From Achromobacter anxifer (GTDB taxonomy: Bacteria; Pseudomonadota; Gammaproteobacteria; Burkholderiales; Burkholderiaceae_B): 64,000 nucleotides of DNA. Below the pieces are notes generated by a model that did not search any database, was not told the origin of the DNA, and was given only the letters and a program-made list of their open reading frames with translations. The stretch is from contig NZ_CAHLAR010000010.1 of assembly GCF_903652925.1 (NCBI RefSeq), positions 186,001 through 250,000 of the forward strand, in the 5' to 3' direction. Position numbers and translations under genes: made by a program. This document shows positions 9,153 to 17,255 of the stretch, piece after piece. The first letter of the stretch is position 1, and every line of letters starts with the position of its first letter.

Positions 9153-9650
9153 TCAGGCTGATGGGGCATGAGCCGCAAGTTCGAAGATGTTCTTCCAGGG
9201 GTCCAGAAAGCGTTGGAATTGCGAGCCCGACGTGGGGCCGTCGGAGAAGGCGATGCGTTCGAAGACCGTGCAGCCGTTGTCGCGCAGCAGTTGCGCCGCG
9301 GCGTCCAGATCCTGGACTTCGATGCTGAGGTGGTAGCTGCCCACCTGGTCACAGGTGGCGGGGCTGCGAGTTTCGCCGGGCGCTTGCTCGTACTCGAAGA
9401 TCTCGATCCTGGCGCCGCCGGGCAGCACGAGCATGGCGAGTTCGAGCCCAGCGTCTTTGACGCCCAAGTGCGCTTCCGTCCAGTCGCGGCCATCCGTGGC
9501 GTCTGGCAGTTGCGTGGCATGGACCGGGCCGAGCCGATACAGCACCTGCGCACCGAAAACGCGCTCATAGAATGCGACCGCCGGATCGAGTCTTTCGACG
9601 GTCCAGGACACGTGGTCGATACGAGAAATTCCCAGGGGATTGTTCTGCAC
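9153..9650 (-). CDS. VOC family protein (glyoxalase/dioxygenase fold)
   Basis: A 165-residue vicinal-oxygen-chelate protein. RIDHVSWTVERLDPAVAFYE near the N-terminus and the later YHLSIEVQDLDAAAQLL are the two paired beta-alpha-beta repeats. Family members are metal-dependent lyases, isomerases or dioxygenases. The start is GTG at 9650 with GGAG 7 bp before it. It sits between the XRE-cupin regulator and ridA, all in one direction, so it probably processes or protects against an intermediate of the pathway. No substrate can be assigned. Confidence 0.8.
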   Translation of the reverse strand: MQNNPLGISRIDHVSWTVERLDPAVAFYERVFGAQVLYRLGPVHATQLPDATDGRDWTEAHLGVKDAGLELAMLVLPGGARIEIFEYEQAPGETRSPATCDQVGSYHLSIEVQDLDAAAQLLRDNGCTVFERIAFSDGPTSGSQFQRFLDPWKNIFELAAHAPSA

Positions 9651-9731
9651 GGCGTAGCTCCATGAAAGTCGGGACGAGCACCGTCGCGCCGGGGCGACGC
9701 GGCGTAAGGATCCTGCGTAGTCAGAGTTCGG

Positions 9732-10268
9732 TCAGGGGCTGGGGGGAGTGATGGACAGCAGGATTTCAGTTGCCGCTGCGGAGTCGTTGCGGTAGCGGTG
9801 CGCAAGCCGGGCGTCGAACGAGATGCTCTCGCCGCTGGCGACCACATAGTCCACGCCGGCGATCTGTGCGATCAGTTCGCCGCGGATGACGTAGACGGAT
9901 TCGCTCGACGGGTGGCCGCGAGGTTCGTCCGCTGAAACCTGTCCAGGCTCGAGCACCGCCCGCAGCACTTCCAGGTCGCCCTGACCGGCGGTCAGCCGTT
10001 CGTAGCTGACCTGTCCCGCCGGGGCGGTCAATCTGGTGCGATTGCCGGGACGGCTTATCCAGACCGAAGGCGCGCCGGGCTCCGCAAAAAGCGAAGTGAT
10101 GGATTCGCCAAACACTGCCGCCAGGCGGCGGACGGTTTCGAGGCTGGGGTCGGTAATCGAGCGTTCCACCTGGCTCAGCAGGGTGGCGGATACCCCTGCC
10201 TGCGCCGCCAGGTCCCGCAGCGACAGGTTGCGCGCCGTCCTCAGCTCTTTCAAGCGTTCACCAATCAT
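9732..10268 (-). CDS. XRE family regulator with C-terminal cupin domain
   Basis: A 178-residue regulator. Residues 1-60 form an XRE helix-turn-helix (SLRDLAAQAGVSATLLSQVE), and residues about 100-175 a cupin sensor domain. Such proteins usually sense a small metabolite of the operon they control. It is the first gene of the minus-strand catabolic operon and is divergent from the DUF3311/symporter genes. A near-perfect palindrome lies 31 bp upstream of its start, with related half-sites toward the symporter, so it probably controls both units. Confidence 0.88.
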   Translation of the reverse strand: MIGERLKELRTARNLSLRDLAAQAGVSATLLSQVERSITDPSLETVRRLAAVFGESITSLFAEPGAPSVWISRPGNRTRLTAPAGQVSYERLTAGQGDLEVLRAVLEPGQVSADEPRGHPSSESVYVIRGELIAQIAGVDYVVASGESISFDARLAHRYRNDSAAATEILLSITPPSP

Positions 10269-10298
10269 GTTGCCTATTCCGTATCTGCTGGATCTTGA

Positions 10299-10317
10299 TG
10301 TGCACTAGTAGTGCACA
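10299..10317. promoter_or_regulatory. candidate operator, 19-bp palindrome
   Basis: Arms TGTGCACTA and TAGTGCACA flank a single central G, giving 9-bp perfect inverted arms. It lies 31 bp upstream of the XRE-cupin start, in the divergent spacer. It is the best candidate binding site for that regulator. Confidence 0.65.
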
Positions 10318-10405
10318 TTTTTTGTGCTGATGTATGAAACAAGTGTACAGCAAAGAGGGCGGTTTATCTCTGGGAAATAAAAATTTGTAGAGTAGTGGTA
10401 AACAC

Positions 10406-10480
10406 TAGTGCGCCTTCTGGAGTCTATGTGCGTAGAATTTATGTGCAGTATGGATGCACGTTTTTTCATTCAATAGTGCA
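10406..10480. promoter_or_regulatory. additional TAGTGC half-sites upstream of the symporter genes
   Basis: TAGTGCG (10406-10412, preceded by overlapping CACTAGTG) and TAGTGCA (10474-10480) repeat the half-site of the 10299 palindrome. They lie 24-98 bp before the DUF3311 start. This suggests several bound dimers across the shared spacer. Confidence 0.45.
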
Positions 10481-10503
10481 GTAAAACTTTACGTGAGTCT
10501 CCA

Positions 10504-10785
10504 ATGGAAAATCTGGTTCAACCGGCTCGCCGGTCTGGGCGGCAGCAGCATCGATGGCTGCTCATTCTTCCCTTCATCTGGCAGGCGGCGCTCGCTCCCC
10601 TTGTGAACGATGTGACGTATCGGCCGCTCAACCTGCCGTTCCCGATGGTCTGGCAAATGGCTGGAATCGTGTTGGCCAGCATCGTGATCGGCATGGTGTT
10701 CCGGCTCGACCGGTTCGCCGGCGTCGAGGACGAGGAAGCGGCTTTTCTGGCGGCGACCGTCGCGCAGAACGGGAGCCACCCATGA
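10504..10785 (+). CDS. DUF3311 small membrane protein, symporter partner
   Basis: A 93-residue protein with two hydrophobic helices (about residues 18-38 and 50-68) and an acidic tail. DUF3311 proteins are typically encoded just before a sodium:solute symporter, as YhdT-like accessory subunits, and that is the arrangement here. Its stop overlaps the symporter ATG (ATGA). The role is probably assembly or function of the symporter. Confidence 0.8.
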   Translation: MENLVQPARRSGRQQHRWLLILPFIWQAALAPLVNDVTYRPLNLPFPMVWQMAGIVLASIVIGMVFRLDRFAGVEDEEAAFLAATVAQNGSHP

Positions 10786-12287
10786 CGCTGGGCATTGTGT
10801 TCGTCATTTTGCTGGCGACGCTCGCCGGCGCGCTGGGCTATGGCCGCCGGGCCAAGCGCGGCAAGACCCTCGCCGAGTGGGCGGTCGGCGGCCGCAGTCT
10901 GGGGACGTTGATCTTCTGGTTCATGAACGCGGGAGAGGTCTACACCACCTTCGCGGTGCTGGGCATTTCGGGGTATGCATGGGCGCTGGGAGCGCCCGCC
11001 TATCTGGCGTTCTGCTCAGTGTCGTTGAGCTACGCGCTGGGGTACTGGCTGATGCCCAAGATATGGCGCGCCGGCCGGGCCGGCGGCTTCGTGACGCAAG
11101 CCGACTACTTTGCCGCGCGCTATGGCGCGCCTTGGCTGGGGGTGTTGACAGGCGCGATAGGCATCGCCTCGCTGGTCATTTATGTGCAGATCCAGCTGAT
11201 CAGCCTCGGGCTGGTGGTGCAGCTGACGCTGGATGGCAGAGTCTCGACCGTGACGGCAACGCTGGTCGCCGCCGCCTTGATGATCGCCTTCGTGTTTGCG
11301 GCCGGCATGCGTTCGGCGGCGTTTGCCGCGGGCATCAAGGACGTGTTGATGATCGTGGTCGTGGTGATGCTGAGCGCCACGGTGGCGGGCACGATCGGCG
11401 CGGCTTCGCTGCTCGACATCTTCGACATGGCTGAAGCCGCCTATCCCGGAATCGGCAAGTTTCCGGGCATCGATCCGGCTTCACCGACGACTTCGGTTTG
11501 GCTTATGACTTCCGCGCTGAACATCGCGCTGGGCAATTGGGTCTTTCCGCATCTTTTCCAGATGTGCTATTCGGCGCACAGCGCAACCGTGATCCGGCGC
11601 AATGCCATCTGGCAGCCGCTGTATTCGCTGGCCTACTTCTTCATCATCCTGCTGGGGTTCGCGGCTTTGCTCGCCGGGACGCAGCCGCCGGGGAACAATC
11701 TGAATGCCGCGCTGCTGCACTTCGTTGCGACGTCCTACCCGTCGTGGGTGGTGGGGCTGGTGGCCGGCACGGGCTTCCTGCTGGCGCTGGTACCCGGTTC
11801 GCTGTTGCTGTTGTCGGCCGGAACTATTTTCACGCGCAACATTGTGCAGCCTTTCTGGAAAGGAATGTCGGAGACCGCCGCATTGCGCTTGTCGCGCGTG
11901 TCGCTGATCGGCTTTGCCTCGCTTGCGGCATTCCTGTCCGTCCATCAGGGAAGTTCACTGGTGCGAATCCTGTTGAACGCCTACGCCGCGATAGGCATGC
12001 TTGCGCCGCCGGTGTTTCTTGGTTTCCTCTGGAGGCGCACCACGGCAGCGGGCGTGCTGGCGGGACTGGTTGCGGGGTTCACGGCGCTGCTGGCGCCTTT
12101 CGCTTCGCAGTATTGGGCAGTCGTCGCACCTGAATGGGAGCCCGGTCTCATTGCGATGGCGATCAATGCCGGGGCTGTTGTCGCGGTCAGTCTTCTGACC
12201 CCGGCTCCCAGGCCCGCCGCGATTGCGGTCGGCGTGTATCCCGGCGTGCTGCCGCCCTCGGCCTCCATACGCGACCAGGCAAGCTAG
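10782..12287 (+). CDS. sodium:solute symporter (SSS) family transporter
   Basis: A 501-residue polytopic protein of the SSS family. The start at 10782 gives MTLGIVFVILLA, the first of about 13 membrane helices; an in-frame extension reaching further upstream overlaps the DUF3311 gene and is not used. The cytoplasmic AEWAVGGRSLGTLIFWFMNAG region is the family signature after helix 1. It is coupled by ATGA to the DUF3311 gene and divergent from the oxidase operon, so it probably imports that pathway's substrate by Na+ coupling. The PanF/PutP-like family does not reveal the solute. Confidence 0.88.
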   Translation: MTLGIVFVILLATLAGALGYGRRAKRGKTLAEWAVGGRSLGTLIFWFMNAGEVYTTFAVLGISGYAWALGAPAYLAFCSVSLSYALGYWLMPKIWRAGRAGGFVTQADYFAARYGAPWLGVLTGAIGIASLVIYVQIQLISLGLVVQLTLDGRVSTVTATLVAAALMIAFVFAAGMRSAAFAAGIKDVLMIVVVVMLSATVAGTIGAASLLDIFDMAEAAYPGIGKFPGIDPASPTTSVWLMTSALNIALGNWVFPHLFQMCYSAHSATVIRRNAIWQPLYSLAYFFIILLGFAALLAGTQPPGNNLNAALLHFVATSYPSWVVGLVAGTGFLLALVPGSLLLLSAGTIFTRNIVQPFWKGMSETAALRLSRVSLIGFASLAAFLSVHQGSSLVRILLNAYAAIGMLAPPVFLGFLWRRTTAAGVLAGLVAGFTALLAPFASQYWAVVAPEWEPGLIAMAINAGAVVAVSLLTPAPRPAAIAVGVYPGVLPPSASIRDQAS

Positions 12288-12298
12288 CGGCGTATTCG

Positions 12299-12318
12299 GC
12301 CTCCATGCGCATGGAGGC
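12299..12318. repeat. perfect 20-bp palindrome between symporter and porin genes
   Basis: The arm GCCTCCATGC is followed directly by its exact complement with no spacer. It begins 12 bp after the symporter stop and has no T run. It could be an mRNA hairpin that limits read-through into the porin gene, or an operator. Confidence 0.5.
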
Positions 12319-12419
12319 GGTCTCCCCTCACTCAATCCGAAGTCCGTCCACCCGGCTGCTACGCAGCGCGGGTGCGGCTTCCTGCACCCCTGTCCATCCC
12401 CATTTTTTGAGAGATACCC

Positions 12420-13625
12420 ATGAAGAAGATCGGCTTGTATCTGTCTTTGTTGATTGCGATCCCACAGGCCTTTGCGGCCCAGAGCAGCGTCGAGTTGTAC
12501 GGCATGCTCGACTCTGGCCTTACCTATGTCAGCGGTGGCGGCAACGGCAGTTCCATCCATGCCGACATCTGTGGTCCGCAGGGTTGCAACCGTTTCGGTT
12601 TGCGCGGCCGCGAGGATCTGGGCGATGGCGTATCCACCGTGTTCGTCCTGGAGAATGGCTTCAATCTGCAGAACGGGAAGCTCGGCCAGGGGGGCTTGCT
12701 ATTCGGCCGCCAGGCCTATGTCGGCTTCGCCAGCGAGCGCTACGGCGTCTTGACGCTCGGGCGCCAATACGATTCTCTGTCGGATACCGTCGGCATGTTT
12801 CCGTCCAGCAACAACTTCGCAACGGGCTACGGGTCGCATTTCGGCGACCTGAACAACCTGAACCAGTCAATCCGGATCAACAACGCCGTGAAGTATGTGA
12901 GTCCGGACGCGAATGGCCTGCGGCTGCACAGCATGTACAGCTTTGGAGGGAAAACCGGCGATTTTGCCGCGAACCGTTCGTGGGCATTGGCGGGCTCGTA
13001 TGCGAGCGGACCTCTCGCGATGGCGGTGGGCTATTTGGATATTCATCCGCCCGCTACCCGCCCCAATGGCACCGGGGGCGTGTACGAATCCAACGGCAAC
13101 TACGTCGGTGCGCTGGGCCAGTACGTGGGGCTGCAGGATGCCGATGCGATGAAGGTGCTCGGCGTCGGGGCGTCCTACCAACTCGGCGCGGCGACCGTCG
13201 GCCTTACCTACGCGCGTACGTTGCTCAGGAACAGCCAATACTTCGTCGTAAACGGGTTCCCCGGCGCAGGCAATGGCGGTGATTTCACGATGGACAGCTA
13301 TGAGGTGATGACGACCTATCGGCTCACGCCGGCGCTGTCCTTTGGTGTAGCGTACATCTACAACGTCGGCCGCGCGGACTACCAGAAACTGAAGCCGAAG
13401 TTCCATCAGGTCAACTTCGGCGCCAGCTATGCCCTTTCCAAAAGGACGGAGCTCTATAGCGCGGTCATCCTGCAGAAGGCCGGTGGAGACGGAATCGCGC
13501 CCGTGCTGGGCGCGGGAGGCGTCGTCGTCGGGCGGTCCGCGATCGCGGAGATTCCGGGGGCTGGCGCCGATTCCGGATCCAGCCGGCAGGCACTGGTGAC
13601 AATGGGGTTCAGCCACAAGTTCTGA
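12420..13625 (+). CDS. Gram-negative porin (OmpC-like, Burkholderiales type)
   Basis: A 401-residue outer-membrane porin. A signal peptide (MKKIGLYLSLLIAIPQAFA, cleaved about residue 19-20) is followed by SSVELYGMLDSGLTY, the usual first beta strand of betaproteobacterial porins. The RFGLRGREDLGDG block and a terminal Phe needed for BAM insertion are present. It follows the symporter in the same direction at 132 bp. It may supply outer-membrane entry for the same substrate, though it could have its own promoter. Confidence 0.9.
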   Translation: MKKIGLYLSLLIAIPQAFAAQSSVELYGMLDSGLTYVSGGGNGSSIHADICGPQGCNRFGLRGREDLGDGVSTVFVLENGFNLQNGKLGQGGLLFGRQAYVGFASERYGVLTLGRQYDSLSDTVGMFPSSNNFATGYGSHFGDLNNLNQSIRINNAVKYVSPDANGLRLHSMYSFGGKTGDFAANRSWALAGSYASGPLAMAVGYLDIHPPATRPNGTGGVYESNGNYVGALGQYVGLQDADAMKVLGVGASYQLGAATVGLTYARTLLRNSQYFVVNGFPGAGNGGDFTMDSYEVMTTYRLTPALSFGVAYIYNVGRADYQKLKPKFHQVNFGASYALSKRTELYSAVILQKAGGDGIAPVLGAGGVVVGRSAIAEIPGAGADSGSSRQALVTMGFSHKF

Positions 13626-13663
13626 GTGCGGCGTCGCCCCAGGCAGGCCAGCGCTCGGCCGCC

Positions 13664-13951
13664 TTAGCGGGTCCGCGCCGTCGGCGCGCGCTCGGCGCTT
13701 TGGCCGATCAGGTTCAAATACACCGCTTGCCGCTGGCGATACTCGCTGCTGTAGATGTCGGGCGTCTCTTCGAGCCGGGAGAGTTCGGCCAGGCCGGAAT
13801 CGTGCCAGGCCTTCAGGTCGCGTTCGACGTCGGCGCGGGTGAGGCTGCTGGGCTTGGGCGGCGGCACGTACGTTTCCTCGGCGGCGGCGGCGTTGCCCCA
13901 AGCGAGGACGATGGCGATGGCGGCGGCTGCGGATGAAAGTTTGATGCGCAT
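13664..13951 (-). CDS. DUF4148 domain secreted protein
   Basis: A 95-residue protein with a signal peptide (cleavage after about residue 24, NAAAA) and a short mature part containing LTRADVERDLKAWHDSGL, the pattern of DUF4148 proteins common in Burkholderiales. I chose the ATG at 13951, which has an AGGAG site about 10 bp upstream; the longer in-frame extension reads back through the LysR gene. The function is unknown; it is probably periplasmic. Confidence 0.8.
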   Translation of the reverse strand: MRIKLSSAAAAIAIVLAWGNAAAAEETYVPPPKPSSLTRADVERDLKAWHDSGLAELSRLEETPDIYSSEYRQRQAVYLNLIGQSAERAPTARTR

Positions 13952-14052
13952 GATGGGGTGCTCCTGTTCAGTATGGGGTCGCCCTGCAGAAAGCGCGGGG
14001 CCGAACCGTGACTCCATTCTGAACAGCGGCGCCTGACCGCACCGTGACCCGT

Positions 14053-15000
14053 TCATAACATCGTTGTCAGTTTCGCCAGCGGGCTCGCGGCCATGCCGGC
14101 GCGTGCTGCCGCGAAATCGTCGCGCAGGCGCGTTTCCAGCAAACTCAGGAAGGATTGCGCGCGCGCGGGCGGATGCCGGGTGTTCAACAGCGCGAACAGC
14201 GGCACGGACTCGAAGCGCCATGCGGGCAGTACCTGAATCAGATCGCCGGCATAAGGCTGCGATGCGGCGGCGGGCTCGGGCAGCGGTGCAATCCCCGCGC
14301 CTGCGCGCGCGAGTCCCGCCAGGCCGTCGAGGTTGTTGGCGCTGATCCGGCGCTGCGTGGCGATGCGCACTGCGCCGCCGTGTCCATGCAGCGTCCATTG
14401 TGCGAGCTCGGGACAGAAGTCGGCGCCCAGGCAGGCGTGCCCGCGCAGATCGGAGGGCGAGGCCGGAGGCCGTTGATTGCGCAAGTATCCGGCCGACGCA
14501 TAGAGGCGGTAGGGAACGGTGGCGACGTGCCGCGCGATCAGGTCGGAATCGGGCTGCGAGCCCCAGCGCAGTGCGATGTCGAAACTCACTGGCGCCGCGC
14601 TGAGGTCGCTGCCGGGCGAGTAGTCCAGCTGTACGTCGACGCCGGGCCAGGTTTCCGAGAAGGTCCTGACGATGTCGACGAAGGACAGCGGCGTCAGCGT
14701 ATCGGGCAGGCACAGGCGCAAGGTTCCGGAGGGCACCAGGCCCAGGTCGCGCAGCGCGCAGTGCGCGTCCATGGTCTGTTCGACAAGTCCGCGGCATCGT
14801 TCGGCGTATAGGGCCCCCGCTTCAGTCAGCAGAATGGAACGCGTGGTGCGCACCAGCAGCGCGATGCCCAGGTCGCGCTCCAGGCGGCGCAGGCGCCGCG
14901 AGATGGTGGAGGCTGGCACGCCGAGTCTTTCCGCTGTGCGGCCCAGGTGCCGTTGTTTGGCGACCTCCACGAAGATGGCGATGTCATTGAGATTGGGCAT
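14053..15000 (-). CDS. LysR family transcriptional regulator
   Basis: A 315-residue LysR protein. The N-terminal helix-turn-helix covers about residues 3-60 (HLGRTAERLGVPASTISRRL), followed by the substrate-binding domain. The ATG at 15000 gives the standard LysR start MPNLNDIAIFVEV; the frame stays open for a further 81 codons upstream, which are not typical. It is divergent from the porin at 15273, which it may control. The effector is unknown. Confidence 0.9.
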   Translation of the reverse strand: MPNLNDIAIFVEVAKQRHLGRTAERLGVPASTISRRLRRLERDLGIALLVRTTRSILLTEAGALYAERCRGLVEQTMDAHCALRDLGLVPSGTLRLCLPDTLTPLSFVDIVRTFSETWPGVDVQLDYSPGSDLSAAPVSFDIALRWGSQPDSDLIARHVATVPYRLYASAGYLRNQRPPASPSDLRGHACLGADFCPELAQWTLHGHGGAVRIATQRRISANNLDGLAGLARAGAGIAPLPEPAAASQPYAGDLIQVLPAWRFESVPLFALLNTRHPPARAQSFLSLLETRLRDDFAAARAGMAASPLAKLTTML

Positions 15001-15272
15001 GCGCGGCCGGGGAATCCGTACGGGAACATTACTGAAGCCTGACCAATGTAGAAGGTCCGCGCTGACCCCGGTATGACCCGTTCCTGACGCCAGGATGTCG
15101 TCCCGATGACAACTCGAACGAGACGCCGGGACTATGCCACGGATGGTTCTGGCGAAACCATTTTCGCTATTAATCAATGGCGCTGCCTCGCCCATACTCG
15201 CACCAGTCCTTGCTGTTTCCGGCAAAGAAAACAGACAGGCCATTCAGTGCAATCTATCGGGGAGTTCCATTG

Positions 15273-16415
15273 ATGAAGAACATGCGGTTCGCTTATTTCG
15301 CCCTTGCCGGCTGCGCCTTGACGGTTCCGTGCCTGGGCATGGCGCAAACAGAGGTCACGCTCTATGGCGTGGTCGATGCGGGTATCGGCTATGAAGAGGT
15401 CAAGGGGGCCAACGGCTTTTCGCAAAGCAAGGTCGGCTCGGTGGACGGCGTCAACAGCGGGTCGCGCTGGGGCCTGCGCGGCAAGGAAGACCTGGGCGAT
15501 GGCCTGCGCGCCATCTTCAATGTGGAAAGCGGCTTCAATTCCAATACCGGCGTGTCCGGCCAGAGCAATCGTCTGTTCGGGCGGCGCTCCACCCTCGGCC
15601 TGGAGAGCGATCAGCTCGGCACGCTGGAATTCGGCCGGCGTATCAATCTGGCATCGGACTGGATCGGCAACGTCGTCGACCCTTTCGGCACGTCGTTCCG
15701 CACCGCCAATCTGGGTTCCACGTTCAGCGCGGCGAACACGATGCGCGTCGACAACCTGGTCCTGTATCAGACGCCGTCGATGGGCGGCTGGCAGGCCGGC
15801 GTGGGCTATTCGTTCAATGTGGACAGCACGCGCACCGACAATGCCGGCCTGAATCCGGGTTACGCGACGGGCGACAACAATCGCCTGTTGACCGCTGGCC
15901 TGCGCTACAGCAACGGACCGGTGTATGCGGCCTTGTCCTACGACCGCTTCAACCCCACCAACGGTGCGCCGGGCGGGCAGTCTCCCGCGCGCATCCAGCA
16001 GTACATCATCGCGGGCAGCTACGACTTCGAAGTGGTGCGCTTGCACGCGATCTTCGGCCAGACTTTCGACGGCTGGCTGCAGGGGCAGACGATGGGCGTC
16101 ACGCCGGACGCCGGCGGATTCGAGAATCTGGGAACCTACAAATTGCGCGACGGATTCCGCGCCAACTCCTATCTGCTGGGCGCCACGCTGCCGTTGGGAG
16201 CCAGCAAAGTCTTCGGTTCCTGGCAGCGCGCCGATCCGAACAATGCCAGCCTGACCGGCGACGACAAGAGCATGAACGTCTATAGCGTTGGCTACACCTA
16301 CGACTTCTCCAAGCGGACCAATCTCTACGCGTATGTCTCTTACGGCGACAACTATGCCTTCAACCGCGACGCCAGCAACCGGGCCGCGGCGGTCGGCTTG
16401 CGCCACCGGTTTTAA
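15273..16415 (+). CDS. Gram-negative porin
   Basis: A 380-residue porin. A signal peptide ends at about residue 23 (CLGMAQ), followed by TEVTLYGVVDAGIGY, the SRWGLRGKEDLGDG block, and a C-terminal GLRHRF ending in Phe. The ATG at 15273 is chosen because it begins the signal peptide and has GGAG about 8 bp upstream. It is divergent from a LysR gene across a 272-bp spacer and resembles the other porin of this window in architecture. Confidence 0.92.
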   Translation: MKNMRFAYFALAGCALTVPCLGMAQTEVTLYGVVDAGIGYEEVKGANGFSQSKVGSVDGVNSGSRWGLRGKEDLGDGLRAIFNVESGFNSNTGVSGQSNRLFGRRSTLGLESDQLGTLEFGRRINLASDWIGNVVDPFGTSFRTANLGSTFSAANTMRVDNLVLYQTPSMGGWQAGVGYSFNVDSTRTDNAGLNPGYATGDNNRLLTAGLRYSNGPVYAALSYDRFNPTNGAPGGQSPARIQQYIIAGSYDFEVVRLHAIFGQTFDGWLQGQTMGVTPDAGGFENLGTYKLRDGFRANSYLLGATLPLGASKVFGSWQRADPNNASLTGDDKSMNVYSVGYTYDFSKRTNLYAYVSYGDNYAFNRDASNRAAAVGLRHRF

Positions 16416-16527
16416 GCGCTCCGCGCAGGCGCCCGCGCTGCAACTCTTGCAGAAGTCCCCGAGGCAGGAGTGACAGCTGACTCCGCGAAAGTTATGCGGC
16501 GCCTGGGTGGCGCGTCTTGAAAGGGTA

Positions 16528-16547
16528 GGACCGCCTTCGGGCGGTCC
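16528..16547 (+). terminator. UUCG-tetraloop hairpin, possible terminator
   Basis: GGACCGCC and GGCGGTCC form an 8-bp stem around TTCG, 112 bp after the porin stop and 72 bp before the convergent DoxX gene end. The following T run is weak (CGTTT), so termination may be partial. Confidence 0.5.
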
Positions 16548-16619
16548 ACTCGTTTCGGGATCGAGCCTGACGGCGGTGTCAGTACTTTCGGATTCTCGAC
16601 GGCCAGACGTCTGGAAGCC

Positions 16620-17054
16620 CTACTTGCCCGCAAGCAGGCCGGCAGTTGAAGCCGTGGATCCGCCCGCCTCCCGGCTGCGCAACATATCCAGCTGCGCGTA
16701 GAACATCAGCCCGCCTGCGATCGACAGGTTCTTCAGGAAGGTGCTGAGTTGGGCGTTGAATTGCGCCGGGTCCACGGCCCAGAAGCGGTGGCCGATGAAG
16801 GCGCTGAGCACCGAGAAGGCGGCCAGGGCCAGCGCTGCATGTTTGACGCGCCACGCGAATATCAGCGCGAGCGCGCCGCCGATTTCCAGAGCGATGACGA
16901 GGACCGCCACGACCGCGGGCAAGGGCAGGCCCAGTGTATCGAAGTGGCCGATCGTGCCTTGCAAGTTCATGGCCTTGCGTACGCCCGCGACGAGGAATAG
17001 CGCGGCGATCAGCCAGCGGGCGGCAATGGAGTAGGGGGAGGTGAAGTTGTGCAC
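16620..17054 (-). CDS. DoxX family membrane protein
   Basis: A 144-residue DoxX-family protein with four hydrophobic helices. The first is ARWLIAALFLVAGVRKAMN, and a later one contains PLPAVVAVLVIALEIGGALALI. I chose the GTG at 17054 (VHNFTSPYS) because an AGGA site stands 8 bp before it and the length then fits the family; the open frame extends 48 codons further. DoxX proteins are small inner-membrane proteins of poorly defined redox-related roles. It is downstream of no other minus-strand gene within 200 bp. Confidence 0.75.
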   Translation of the reverse strand: MHNFTSPYSIAARWLIAALFLVAGVRKAMNLQGTIGHFDTLGLPLPAVVAVLVIALEIGGALALIFAWRVKHAALALAAFSVLSAFIGHRFWAVDPAQFNAQLSTFLKNLSIAGGLMFYAQLDMLRSREAGGSTASTAGLLAGK

Positions 17055-17255
17055 GGGATTTCCTGTGGAGTCGGCATGCCGAACCATCCGGCAGCGGGGC
17101 GGTTGTTCGAGTGAGCCATTGTGGATATCCGTTGCTGTCAGCGGCATGACCTCAGCCTGACAGGAATCCGCCGCGGGCCGGAACCGGTCCCGCGCCATCG
17201 CTGTGCTTGCCGCCGCCTGTCCCGAGCGGGCAGGCGGCGGCAGTCGCCGGAACGC

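Noticed and set aside
13952-14797. Upstream extension of the DUF4148 frame
   Set aside because: It reads through the LysR gene in another frame; the signal peptide and AGGAG site place the start at 13951.
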